From NCBI GenBank assembly GCA_019241495.1, contig JAFAWZ010000071.1, positions 1 through 22,638 of the forward strand: 22,638 bases of DNA, written 5' to 3'. The notes under the pieces were generated by a model that worked only from the letters and a program-made list of their open reading frames with translations, had not been told where the DNA came from and did not search any database. The number at the start of each line of letters is the position of its first letter. The first letter of the stretch is position 1. The translations under genes and the position numbers were made by a program. The DNA is from Acidimicrobiales bacterium (GTDB lineage Bacteria > Actinomycetota > Acidimicrobiia > Acidimicrobiales > Palsa-688). Of the stretch, positions 1 through 6,872 are shown piece by piece.

Positions 1-2
1 TC

Positions 3-167
3 TACGGGGCGGTGGTAATCGCACTGTGGATCGGGGTACGGCTCTGGATCAACCGGACCCGCAGATGGCACCGCCTGGCCGCCTACGTGATCGGCATCGG
101 CATCTGCCTGGTGCCACTTTGGTTCTGTTTCGAGAACGCCGTGCTCCTCCTACCCCAGAGCATTTAG
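3..167 (+). CDS. C-terminal fragment of a probable class E sortase (5' end outside window)
   Basis: An open frame enters from the left edge and stops at TAG 165-167, giving 54 residues. It contains a hydrophobic segment (YGAVVIALWIGVRLWI), a basic turn (NRTRRWHR), a second hydrophobic segment (LAAYVIGIGICLVPLWF) and the ending CFENAVLLLPQSI. Actinobacterial class E sortases commonly end in two membrane segments followed by a 'FFFENL..LLP' tail, and this matches that pattern. Family knowledge: such sortases join LPXTG-type proteins to the cell wall. The catalytic Cys/Arg/His part lies outside the window, so the call rests on the tail alone. The 3' end overlaps the 3' end of the opposing Nudix gene by 18 bp. 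Another two-helix membrane protein is possible. Confidence 0.5.
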   Translation, partial: YGAVVIALWIGVRLWINRTRRWHRLAAYVIGIGICLVPLWFCFENAVLLLPQSI

Positions 168-578
168 CAGGGCGCTCACCACTTCCACGTCGTGGGAGTA
201 GCTGAGCCTCTCGGCCGCCTCGGAGAGGGGCACCCATTCGGCCTCGTCCACCTCGTTGGCGCCGAGCGGTTGGCCCCCCACCGGCGTCATGGCCCAGTAC
301 CGCACCCGCTTGTGCTTCCCGCTGCGGTCCAGGTACATGGTCGGAGGCAGCTCGGGGCCGAGGGCGGCGATCACGCTCGTCTCCTCTTCCACTTCCCGCA
401 GCGCGGCCTGCTCGTCGGTCTCGCCTGGATCGAGCTTCCCCTTGGGCAGGCTCCAGTCGTCGTAGCGGGGCCGGTGGACGAGCACGACCTCGACCTCGGA
501 GCCGAACGAGGGTTTTCTCCACACCACCCCGCCCGCCGCCCGCACGGGGTCGTCGGGGGTGCCCGAACCGAGGCTCAT
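150..578 (-). CDS. Nudix hydrolase, MutT1-like N-terminal domain only
   Basis: A 142-aa protein with a canonical Nudix box at residues 47-69 (GKLDPGET...REVEEETSV, fitting GX5EX7REUXEEXGU). The preceding HRPRYDDWSLPKGK stretch closely resembles mycobacterial MutT1, which hydrolyses 8-oxo-(d)GTP and diadenosine polyphosphates and also lies beside ppk. MutT1 normally carries a C-terminal histidine-phosphatase domain; here the protein stops right after the Nudix domain. The start chosen is ATG 576-578, 4 nt after the ppk stop codon; no good Shine-Dalgarno is visible, so it is probably translated by coupling to ppk. An upstream in-frame ATG at 671 lies inside ppk and would add 31 low-complexity residues, so it is unlikely. 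Nudix identity is secure; substrate is inferred. Confidence 0.88.
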   Translation of the reverse strand: MSLGSGTPDDPVRAAGGVVWRKPSFGSEVEVVLVHRPRYDDWSLPKGKLDPGETDEQAALREVEEETSVIAALGPELPPTMYLDRSGKHKRVRYWAMTPVGGQPLGANEVDEAEWVPLSEAAERLSYSHDVEVVSALLNALG

Positions 579-582
579 GCGG

Positions 583-2679
583 TCATCGCTTGGCGCGGGC
601 GACGGCGAGCTCCTGCAGCTTCTCCTGGGCGTCGACGCCCAGCTTGGAGGGCACCTTGTGCCAGCTGCCATCCAGGCCGCTGAGCTCCCACGCCCGGACG
701 TCGTCGGCCAGCTCGGCCAGGAGGATCTCCCGCAGGCGACCCTGCAGCTCAGTCGAGCCGATCGGCACGACGGCCTCCACCCGGCGATCCAGGTTCCGGT
801 CCATCATGTCGGCCGAGCCGATGTAGAACTCGCCCCCCTCCAGCCCGTCCGACGACGGGCATCCGGCCCCGAAGTAGTAGATGCGCGAGTGCTCCAGCCA
901 CCGGCCCACCAGGCTGCGGACCCGGATGTGGTCCGATAGGCCGGGCACACCGGGGCGCAGGCAGCAGATCGCCCGGACGATCAGATCGATCTCCACCCCG
1001 GCCTCCGACGCCTCGTAGAGGGCGTCGATGATGTGCGGGTCGACCAGGTTGTTCATCTTCCAGACGATGCGCCCGTCGCGGCCGCGCTCCGCCTCTTGGC
1101 CGATCAGCTCGAGCATCCGGGGACGCAGGGTGGTGGGCGCGACCAACAAGCGGCGGTAGTCGACCCGACGGCTGTAACCGGTCAGGTAGTTGAACAGGTC
1201 GGTGAGATCGGCGCCCAGCTCCGGGTCGGAGCTGAGGATGCCGATGTCCTCGTACAACCGGGCTGTGTCGGGGTTGTAGTTGCCCGTCCCTATGTGGCAG
1301 TACCGGGTGATCCCCTCCCCCTCCTGGCGCACCACCAGGGCGATCTTGGAGTGGGTCTTGAGGCCCACAAGGCCGTACACGACGTGCACGCCCGCCCGCT
1401 CGAGGGCCCGGGCGAAGCCGATGTTGGCCGCCTCGTCGCCACGGGCTTTCAACTCGACGAGCGCCGCCACCTCCTTGCCCCGCTCCGCGGCGCGGATGAG
1501 CGACCGCACGATGGCGCTGTCGCCCGATGTGCGATACAGGGTCTGCTTTATGGCGAGCACATTGGGGTCGCGCGAGGCCTGGCCGATGAACTCCTCCACA
1601 GACTCGGAGAAGCTCTCGTAGGGGTGCTGGACCAGGATGTCGCCTTGGCGGATGACCGAGAACACATCGAGCGGCTCGCTGTCGCTCCCGCTCAGCCGGA
1701 GCGGCGTAACGGGCGTGAAGGGCTCCTCCTTCAGCTCCGGGCGGTCCAGGTGGTACATCTGCCACAGAGCCGTCATGTCGAGGGGGCCCCGCATCTCGTA
1801 GACGTCCTCGGGTTGGAGGTCGAGCTCCCGAGTCAGGAGGGTGCGGACCTCCTCGGTCATCGACGCCTCGACCTCCAGTCGCACCGCCCGCCCGAACCGC
1901 CGGCGGCGCAGCTCCATCTCGACCGCCACGAGCAGGTCGTCGGCCTCCTCCTCTTCGAGGGTCAGATCGGCGTTGCGGGTGACCCGGAAGGCGTGATGGG
2001 TCTCGATCTCCATCCCGGGGAACAGGGCGGCCAGGTGAGCGGCGATCACCTCTTCCAGGGCCACGAAACGCTCGCCGTCGGGCATGGCCAGGAGGCCGGG
2101 GAGCAGCGGCGGGACCTTCACCCGGGCGAAGCGACGATGCTCGGCCGCCGCGTCGCGCACGATGACGGCCAGGTTCAACGACAGGTTGGAGATGTAGGGA
2201 AAAGGGTGCCCTGGGTCCACGGCCAGCGGGGTCAGGACAGGAAAGATCTTCTCGGCGAAGACGTCCTCGACCCACGCCCGGTCGGCCTGGTCGAGCGAGG
2301 CCCAGCTCGAAAGCCGTACCCCCTGGAGAGCCAGGGCAGGCAGGATGTCGTCGAGGAACACGACGTCCCGGCGTCGCAGCAGCGCCTCGGTCACCTCCCG
2401 GATGGCGCTCAGCTGCTCGGTCACCGACAAACGGTCGGGCGCCGTCCCGATGCCCGCCGCCTGCTGGTCCTTGAGGCCGGCCACCCGCACCTGGAAGAAC
2501 TCGTCCATGGCGGAGCTGAAGATGGCCAGGAACTTCACCCGCTCCAGGAGCCCCAGCTCGGGGCTCTCGGCCATGGTGAGGATGCGGGAGTTGAAGTCGA
2601 GGGTCGACAGCTCCCGGTTCAGGTAGTGCTGGATGGCATCGGCATCAGCAGTAGGGCTCTCCGCGGTCACAGATGCCAT
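583..2679 (-). CDS. ppk: Polyphosphate kinase 1 (PPK1)
   Basis: A 698-aa protein, full length for PPK1, which reversibly moves the gamma phosphate of ATP onto polyphosphate. The N-terminal domain is typical (HYLNRELSTLDFNSRIL, then LERVKFLAIFSSAMDEFFQVRVAGL). The autophosphorylated histidine corresponds to H443 in GLKTHSKIAL, and the second conserved histidine to H597 in WLEHSRIYYF. YCHIGTGNYNP (residues 460-470) and GSADMMDRNLDRRVE (621-635) are also family signatures of the two phospholipase-D-like C-terminal domains. It starts at ATG 2677-2679, 20 nt after the stop of the small upstream gene, and is followed after 4 nt by the Nudix gene, as in mycobacterial ppk-mutT1. A TACGCT hexamer lies 5 nt before the ATG and might be an internal promoter. 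No anomaly is seen. Confidence 0.97.
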   Translation of the reverse strand: MASVTAESPTADADAIQHYLNRELSTLDFNSRILTMAESPELGLLERVKFLAIFSSAMDEFFQVRVAGLKDQQAAGIGTAPDRLSVTEQLSAIREVTEALLRRRDVVFLDDILPALALQGVRLSSWASLDQADRAWVEDVFAEKIFPVLTPLAVDPGHPFPYISNLSLNLAVIVRDAAAEHRRFARVKVPPLLPGLLAMPDGERFVALEEVIAAHLAALFPGMEIETHHAFRVTRNADLTLEEEEADDLLVAVEMELRRRRFGRAVRLEVEASMTEEVRTLLTRELDLQPEDVYEMRGPLDMTALWQMYHLDRPELKEEPFTPVTPLRLSGSDSEPLDVFSVIRQGDILVQHPYESFSESVEEFIGQASRDPNVLAIKQTLYRTSGDSAIVRSLIRAAERGKEVAALVELKARGDEAANIGFARALERAGVHVVYGLVGLKTHSKIALVVRQEGEGITRYCHIGTGNYNPDTARLYEDIGILSSDPELGADLTDLFNYLTGYSRRVDYRRLLVAPTTLRPRMLELIGQEAERGRDGRIVWKMNNLVDPHIIDALYEASEAGVEIDLIVRAICCLRPGVPGLSDHIRVRSLVGRWLEHSRIYYFGAGCPSSDGLEGGEFYIGSADMMDRNLDRRVEAVVPIGSTELQGRLREILLAELADDVRAWELSGLDGSWHKVPSKLGVDAQEKLQELAVARAKR

Positions 2680-2699
2680 GACTCAGCGTATCGGGAAGC

Positions 2700-2969
2700 T
2701 CAGCCGGCGTACTCCTCCGGGGTGCCCAGGTCCCAGTCGAGCAGGAGGTTCTCGCGTTCCGCATCACGGATCACCCGCTCCCGGTTGCGCCGGAACTGGG
2801 GGTCGTGAGGGGGCAGCAGTAGGAGCCGAGCCAACGCCCGTTGGCGGAACTCCTCGATCACCGTGCGCTCTCCGAAGTCGGAGTCGACCCTCCAGTGCGG
2901 AGCCACGGGGCCGAGGTAGACGACGCGGACATGGCCGCGGGGAGGGGCTTGTTCTTCCTGTGTTGACAT
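2700..2969 (-). CDS. Conserved-looking hypothetical protein between leuA and ppk
   Basis: An 89-aa protein with no domain I can name. It begins with a short polar segment, then VRVVYLGPVAPHW, then a probably helical part (IEEFRQRALARLLLLPPHDPQFRRNRERVIRDAERENLLLDWDL) rich in Arg and Glu. There is no signal peptide or membrane helix. The case for a real gene is its position: it fills the space between leuA (12 nt upstream) and ppk (20 nt downstream) in the same direction, with codon use like its neighbours. No Shine-Dalgarno is visible before ATG 2967-2969, so coupling to leuA is likely. Function unknown. Confidence 0.75.
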   Translation of the reverse strand: MSTQEEQAPPRGHVRVVYLGPVAPHWRVDSDFGERTVIEEFRQRALARLLLLPPHDPQFRRNRERVIRDAERENLLLDWDLGTPEEYAG

Positions 2970-2981
2970 GACCGGGCCAGC

Positions 2982-4703
2982 CTAGGCGGACCTTCGCAAG
3001 CGGTTGGCCGCGGATATGACCGCGGCCAAGGTTGCATCGAGGATGCTGGAGTGCATGCCGACCCCCCACAGCTGGCGGCCGTCGGGACCGGAGGCGGCCA
3101 CGTAGGCCGCCGCGCTGGCCTCGGCGCCCGCCGTCAAGGCGTGCTCGTGGTAGTCGTCGACCGACATCTCTATGCCGAGCTCGGCCCGGATCCCGTTGAC
3201 AATGGCATTGACAGGACCGTTGCCGTGCCCTTCGAGCGTCCGGTGGTGACCGTCGACGAGGACTTGAGCCACCACGTGTGTCCCTTTTTCCCCGGAGGAG
3301 ACCTCGCTCGAGATGAGCCGGATGCCGGCATCGTCGGGCAGGTAGGTGTCGGTGAACGCCTCCCACAGCTCGCCCGGCTTGATCTCCGTGCCGCTGGCCT
3401 CGGTGATGGCCTGAACGGTCTTGGAGAACTCGATCTGCAGCCCCCGGGGCAGGTCCAGGTTGTGCTCGCCACCTCCTCCGAACGAATGTGCCATGAGGTA
3501 GGCGACGCCGCCCTTGCCCGACTGGCTGTTCACCCGGATGATGGCCTCGTAGGTGCGGCCCACGTGCTTGGGGTCGATGGGCAGGTAGGGCACCTCCCAT
3601 GTTTCGTAGTCGTCCGGCAAAGCATCCATGCCCTTCTTGATGGCGTCTTGATGCGAGCCCGAGAAGGCGGTGTAGACGAGGTCCCCGACGTAGGGGTGGC
3701 GGGGATGGACGGGCAGCCGGTTGCAGTACTCCGCCACCTGGCGCAAGTGGTCGATGTCGTGCATGTCGAGGCGGGGGTCGATGCCCTCGCTCATGAGGTT
3801 CAGGGCGAGGGTGACGACATCGACGTTGCCGGTGCGCTCACCGTTGCCGAACAGGGTGCCTTCCACCCGGTCGGCCCCGGCCAGCTGGGCCAGCTCGGCC
3901 GCCGCGATCGCGGTGCCCCGGTCGTTGTGAGGGTGCACGCTGAGGGTCACGGACTGGCGGTTGGGGAGGTTGCGGTGTACGTACTCGATGACGTCTGCGT
4001 AGGTGTTGGGACCGAACATCTCGACGGTGTTGGGCAGGTTGATGACCATCTTGTGGTCGCGGTCGGGATCGATGACGTCCATGACCGCAGCGCAGATCTC
4101 GACCGCGTACTCCGGCTCGGTGCCGGTGAAGCTCTCCGGCGAGTACTCGTAGCTCACACGGGTCTGGGGGACGGTCTGCTCGAACTTCTTGACCAGACGG
4201 GCCGCGCTGGTGGCGATATCGGTGATGCCGTCGCGGTCGAGGCCGAACACGACCCGTCGTTGCAAGACGCTCGTCGAGTTGTAGAAGTGGACGATGGCGT
4301 GGCGGGCGCCGGCGATGGCCTCGAAGGTCCGTTCGATCAGCTCCGGCCGGCACTGCACGAGGACCTGGATGGCCACGCCGTCAGGGATGCGGTCCTCTTC
4401 GATGATCTGGCGGATGAACTCGAAGTCCGGCTGGCTGGCGGCCGGGAAGCCGACCTCGATCTCTTTGAACCCCATCCCGACCAGCGTGTCGAAGAAGCGC
4501 AGCTTGCGAGGGGGGTCCATGGGGTCGATGAGCGCCTGGTTGCCGTCGCGCAGGTCCACGCTGCACCAGATCGGGGCGTGCTCGAGGTGCCGGTCCGGCC
4601 AGGCACGGCGCAGTGCCTTCAGCTGCTCGGCGTTGAACGGCCGGAACAGCGTGTACTTGTCATAGGGCATGTCGCATGGGGTCGGGTACTGGTAGGCAGG
4701 CAT
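2982..4703 (-). CDS. leuA: 2-isopropylmalate synthase (LeuA2 type)
   Basis: A 573-aa enzyme that condenses acetyl-CoA with 2-oxoisovalerate, the first committed step of leucine synthesis. The TIM-barrel signatures are present: SVDLRDGNQAL at residues 48-58 (metal ligand D50, catalytic R52), the metal-binding HPHN at 257-260, and EGTLFGNGERTGNVD at 281-295. A C-terminal LeuA regulatory (leucine-binding) domain follows from about residue 430 and includes GHGNGPVNAIVNGI. The N-terminus (YQYPTPCDMPYDKY..FRPF) is typical of the long actinobacterial/proteobacterial LeuA2 subgroup. The start is ATG 4701-4703, with AAAGGA 6-7 nt upstream. The upstream leader contains a leucine-codon attenuator, annotated separately. 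First enzyme gene of the leuA-hypothetical-ppk-Nudix block. Confidence 0.97.
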   Translation of the reverse strand: MPAYQYPTPCDMPYDKYTLFRPFNAEQLKALRRAWPDRHLEHAPIWCSVDLRDGNQALIDPMDPPRKLRFFDTLVGMGFKEIEVGFPAASQPDFEFIRQIIEEDRIPDGVAIQVLVQCRPELIERTFEAIAGARHAIVHFYNSTSVLQRRVVFGLDRDGITDIATSAARLVKKFEQTVPQTRVSYEYSPESFTGTEPEYAVEICAAVMDVIDPDRDHKMVINLPNTVEMFGPNTYADVIEYVHRNLPNRQSVTLSVHPHNDRGTAIAAAELAQLAGADRVEGTLFGNGERTGNVDVVTLALNLMSEGIDPRLDMHDIDHLRQVAEYCNRLPVHPRHPYVGDLVYTAFSGSHQDAIKKGMDALPDDYETWEVPYLPIDPKHVGRTYEAIIRVNSQSGKGGVAYLMAHSFGGGGEHNLDLPRGLQIEFSKTVQAITEASGTEIKPGELWEAFTDTYLPDDAGIRLISSEVSSGEKGTHVVAQVLVDGHHRTLEGHGNGPVNAIVNGIRAELGIEMSVDDYHEHALTAGAEASAAAYVAASGPDGRQLWGVGMHSSILDATLAAVISAANRLRRSA

Positions 4704-4724
4704 GGGGGGTCCTTTCAGGGCAAC

Positions 4725-4758
4725 AAAAAACCTCCCGGCCCGGGGGCACAGGAGGTTT
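4725..4758 (-). terminator. Intrinsic terminator in the leuA leader (attenuator)
   Basis: On the minus strand AAACCTCC (4758-4751) pairs with GGAGGTTT (4735-4728) around a 15-nt C/G-rich loop, and the right arm runs directly into six T residues (4730-4725). This is a textbook rho-independent terminator placed 22 nt before the leuA ATG and downstream of a leucine-rich leader peptide, so it probably stops transcription when leucine is plentiful. Confidence 0.85.
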
Positions 4759-4759
4759 C

Positions 4760-4786
4760 GGCGAGCACCGATATGTGGTGCTCGCC
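4760..4786 (-). promoter_or_regulatory. Leader hairpin of the leuA attenuator
   Basis: A perfect 10-bp stem (GGCGAGCACC / GGTGCTCGCC) with a 7-nt loop. Its left arm begins with the last base of the leader-peptide stop codon, and its right arm ends 1 nt before the terminator stem. This position suits a ribosome-sensing or pause hairpin. I could not identify a convincing antiterminator pairing by eye. The leucine codons do contain the same CCTCC as the terminator left arm, so they could compete for GGAGG. Confidence 0.7.
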
Positions 4787-4818
4787 TACATCAGAAGGAG
4801 GAGGCTGATGGTACGCAT
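4786..4818 (-). CDS. leuA leader peptide (MRTISLLLLM)
   Basis: A 10-aa ORF whose residues 6-9 are four consecutive leucines (codons CTC CTC CTT CTG), followed by Met and TAG. It lies just upstream of a perfect hairpin and an intrinsic terminator in front of leuA, the classic arrangement for ribosome-mediated attenuation by leucyl-tRNA supply. A second in-frame ATG at 4836 would give a 16-aa form, but that ATG falls inside an extended -10 sequence (TGGTAATAT). The ATG at 4818 lies 8 nt after that hexamer and is therefore the likely leaderless start. Leucine attenuation of leuA is known in other actinobacteria; the case here is read from sequence. Confidence 0.8.
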   Translation of the reverse strand: MRTISLLLLM

Positions 4819-4826
4819 TCGTGGTG

Positions 4827-4835
4827 ATATTACCA
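4827..4835 (-). promoter_or_regulatory. Extended -10 promoter of the leuA leader
   Basis: TGG followed by TAATAT (5/6 match to TATAAT) on the minus strand, 8 nt before the leader-peptide ATG at 4818. No good -35 box is seen at the usual distance, which is normal for an extended -10 promoter. Transcription would begin at or next to the leader ATG. Confidence 0.55.
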
Positions 4836-4842
4836 TCGGTTG

Positions 4843-5724
4843 CTACCAGCGGGCGACGGTGGCCGGCGAGCTGTTGGTGATGGCCTCGCTCGTCTCGGGC
4901 CGCTCGAACACCGATTGGACAGCTACCCGGCCGGGGCCCCACATGCGCAGCCAGACCTGGCGGTAGTTGTAGCGGTTGCCGTACCAGACGACACCGCCCT
5001 GGTTCGGGTACTCGAGGTGCAGGGCCATCCCGACGCTCGGGTCCTTGTAGAGAAGGGCGGTGGGCTGGATGCAAATGGTCTCCTCCGGCTGCAGGTCCCG
5101 GATGAAGGTGTTCCCTGGCGAATGGAGGAGCAATAGGCCGGGGGCGACCTCGGCGTGGAAGATGTCGAGGTTGTAGCCGAGCGGGTAGTGCGTCTCGCGG
5201 TCGTCGCCGCTGCCTGTGATGAACCAGACGCCCGACGGCTGCCAGTCGTAGGCGACGGCGTTCGTGGCGGCGAGGAATCGATGCTCGCGCACCCACACCG
5301 CCTGACCGGGTTGGATGGGCAGGGCGACGATCTCGCCGGGCGCGTCATCGGAGAGAGCCAGGTGACCGGGGCCCTCGGCCTGCAACATGACGAGCGGCAG
5401 GCCGGCCCGCACGCGCTGCCAACCGCCCCGCATGGGCATGGGTCGGAGCCCGACGCTCGGTTCGGTCCAAAGAAGAGTGTGGTGGGTGAAGTACACCGAC
5501 TCGGGGCCGCCGAGGTTGAAATCGGCGGTGGGGACGTAGGTTCCCTCGATTTGACAGGTGGACTGACCGAACTGGATGCGAGCCATGTCCTCGATGGGCG
5601 GCTGCTCCAGCCAGCGCGAGTCGCTCAGCACGGCCCGCACGTCCACGCCCGCCCCGCAGTGAGGGCAGGTGGCCCCGCTCGCGTCGCCGGGCAGCCGGCA
5701 GTAGCGGCAGACGAAGGTGCTCAT
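4843..5724 (-). CDS. AIM24-family protein with N-terminal zinc ribbon (paralogue 2)
   Basis: A 293-aa protein. A short CXXC...CXXC zinc ribbon (C6, C9, C20, C23) is followed by a beta-rich AIM24-like domain with landmarks QFGQSTCQIEGTYVPTADFNLGG (here split: QFGQSTCQIEG, then FNLGG), YFTHHTLLWTEPSV, LLLLHSPGNTF and ALLYKDPSVGMAL. The paralogue just upstream has matching motifs in the same order, so the two arose by duplication. AIM24 is named after a mitochondrial inner-membrane biogenesis protein; its bacterial role is not established. No signal peptide or clear membrane helix is seen. It starts at ATG 5722-5724, 12 nt after the paralogue's stop, without a Shine-Dalgarno. Its stop codon is 24 nt before the leuA leader-peptide start. 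Family call good, function unknown. Confidence 0.8.
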   Translation of the reverse strand: MSTFVCRYCRLPGDASGATCPHCGAGVDVRAVLSDSRWLEQPPIEDMARIQFGQSTCQIEGTYVPTADFNLGGPESVYFTHHTLLWTEPSVGLRPMPMRGGWQRVRAGLPLVMLQAEGPGHLALSDDAPGEIVALPIQPGQAVWVREHRFLAATNAVAYDWQPSGVWFITGSGDDRETHYPLGYNLDIFHAEVAPGLLLLHSPGNTFIRDLQPEETICIQPTALLYKDPSVGMALHLEYPNQGGVVWYGNRYNYRQVWLRMWGPGRVAVQSVFERPETSEAITNSSPATVARW

Positions 5725-5736
5725 TCGCTGTGGTGC

Positions 5737-6531
5737 CTATTCGCTGTGATGATGGACGTACATGGACTGGATGCCGACTCGCCCCGGACCGGTCATCTCG
5801 GCCAGGTACATGCCATGGCGAAGCAGGCCCGTCTTGACGTTTTGCTGCACCGTGTTCATTGTCACGCTGGAGTCCTTGTAGAGGAAGCCACCCGGCTCCA
5901 CCAGGATCTTCTCCCCCGGCTGCAGCGTGCGCTCGAACACGTTGCCGTAACCATGCAGGAGCAGGATCCCCTGCTCCCCGCTGGTCACGAAACGGTCCAT
6001 GTACATGCCTTCGCCGTGCATCACGTTGGTCAGGCCTTTGATGCGCACGAAGCTGTAGCTGATCGAGTGGGAGGCGACCAGGAACGCGTGCTCGCGCACG
6101 TCGAGCTCCATGCTCGGGTGCAACGGCAGGACCACCACCTCTCCGCTGGCGTCGCGAGAGAACGCCACCCGGCCCGGCCCGTGGGCGACGGAGATGACAT
6201 GGGGCATGCCACCGAGCATCCGCTTGACCCCCCCGCCAGTGTTCAAGGCGGACAACGGGGTCGACTCGTCCTTCCACAGCAGTACGTGATGTTCGAAGAA
6301 AACCGAGTCGCCCGCGGCCAGGTTGATCTCCGCCACCGGGACCAGCTCGCCCTCCACCTGGCAGGTGCTGTTGGAGAAGCGGAACTCGGTCATGTCCTTC
6401 AGCCGGGGAGCTTCCTTCCAACCCGAGTCGCTCACCAGGTTGCGGGCGTCGAGCGGGGCCCCGCAGGTGGAACAGGTCGACTGTCCCTGCTCGTTCTGGG
6501 CCTTGCACCACTGGCACTCGATGCGATCCAT
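5737..6531 (-). CDS. AIM24-family protein with N-terminal zinc ribbon (paralogue 1)
   Basis: A 264-aa protein with a CXXC...CXXC zinc ribbon (C6, C9, C20, C23) and an AIM24-like domain: FSNSTCQVEGELVPV, FFEHHVLLWKDEST, ILLLHGYGNVFERTL, GGFLYKDSSVTMNT and a His-rich end (YVHHHSE). The start was set at ATG 6529-6531 because it places all four cysteines at the same residue numbers as in the downstream paralogue, and because an extended -10 (TGGTACCGT) ends 8 nt before it. In-frame ATGs at 6624 and 6660 would add 31 or 43 residues; their codons have poor third-position GC and look untranslated, though AAGG lies 7 nt before the 6624 ATG. First gene of the leftward block; function unknown. Confidence 0.8.
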   Translation of the reverse strand: MDRIECQWCKAQNEQGQSTCSTCGAPLDARNLVSDSGWKEAPRLKDMTEFRFSNSTCQVEGELVPVAEINLAAGDSVFFEHHVLLWKDESTPLSALNTGGGVKRMLGGMPHVISVAHGPGRVAFSRDASGEVVVLPLHPSMELDVREHAFLVASHSISYSFVRIKGLTNVMHGEGMYMDRFVTSGEQGILLLHGYGNVFERTLQPGEKILVEPGGFLYKDSSVTMNTVQQNVKTGLLRHGMYLAEMTGPGRVGIQSMYVHHHSE

Positions 6532-6539
6532 GGAGCGGG

Positions 6540-6548
6540 ACGGTACCA
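6540..6548 (-). promoter_or_regulatory. Candidate extended -10 promoter of the AIM24 pair
   Basis: TGG followed by TACCGT on the minus strand, ending 8 nt before ATG 6531. The spacing fits a near-leaderless transcript. TACCGT is only a moderate match to the consensus, so confidence is limited. Confidence 0.4.
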
Positions 6549-6657
6549 GCCACCGATCCGGGTCGACCCGGATGGGCCGGGTAATTCGGCTTTGGGACCA
6601 TTGGGACGGAGTAGTTCCGCTCATGGGGACGCCTTGATGTACACTTATTTGTCTTGT

Positions 6658-6706
6658 CATCGTCTGGTTGCCCGGCGGGCGGCCAGGGGAAGGTCGCCAG
6701 ACGATG
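6658..6706. repeat. 10-bp perfect inverted repeat with 29-nt spacer
   Basis: CATCGTCTGG at 6658-6667 is exactly complementary to CCAGACGATG at 6697-6706. It lies about 125-175 bp upstream of the AIM24 start. It could be a regulator site pair or the stem of an RNA hairpin; nothing in the sequence decides between these. Confidence 0.5.
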
Positions 6707-6809
6707 GCTTCTGCAAATGACGGGCTGCGCGCGGTCCGGCGAAAAATTTATCAACCATATGCCCGACGCCGACGTACTTAGAAGTGCGACAAGTCGGAAC
6801 TATGTGATC

Positions 6810-6829
6810 GGTTTCTCATGGGTTTCTCA
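6810..6829 (+). promoter_or_regulatory. Direct repeat with 11-bp period upstream of the whiB-like gene
   Basis: GGTTTCTCA occurs at 6810-6818 and again at 6821-6829, so the copies sit one helical turn apart on the same face. Direct repeats with 11-bp spacing are the usual layout for OmpR/PhoP-type response regulators. The site lies 44-63 bp before the GTG start of the whiB-like gene. Binding protein unknown. Confidence 0.4.
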
Positions 6830-6872
6830 GATGCTGGGCCAAGACTGAGCTTGGATACGACGGAGGACGATT

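Larger units (their letters stand above)
6532..6872. other. 341-bp divergent intergenic region between the AIM24 pair and a whiB-like gene
   Basis: The region has no convincing gene. It holds the putative AIM24 promoter near 6540, a 10-bp inverted repeat at 6658-6706, a locally AT-rich patch (about 6751-6770), and an 11-bp-period direct repeat at 6810-6829 upstream of the whiB-like gene. A rightward 64-codon open frame at 6654-6848 has no Shine-Dalgarno and no protein-like composition. Confidence 0.7.

Noticed and set aside
1033..2808. 591-codon plus-strand frame opposite ppk
   Set aside because: A shadow of ppk on the other strand; no domain and no ribosome site.
3051..4808. 585-codon plus-strand frame opposite leuA
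   Set aside because: Antisense shadow of leuA; it would also cover the leuA attenuator.
5155..6720. 521-codon plus-strand frame opposite the AIM24 genes
   Set aside because: Antisense shadow. The minus-strand frames contain paired zinc ribbons and matching paralogous motifs.
6654..6848. 64-codon plus-strand ORF in the AIM24/whiB gap
   Set aside because: No Shine-Dalgarno, mixed composition, overlaps the inverted and direct repeats; probably regulatory DNA.
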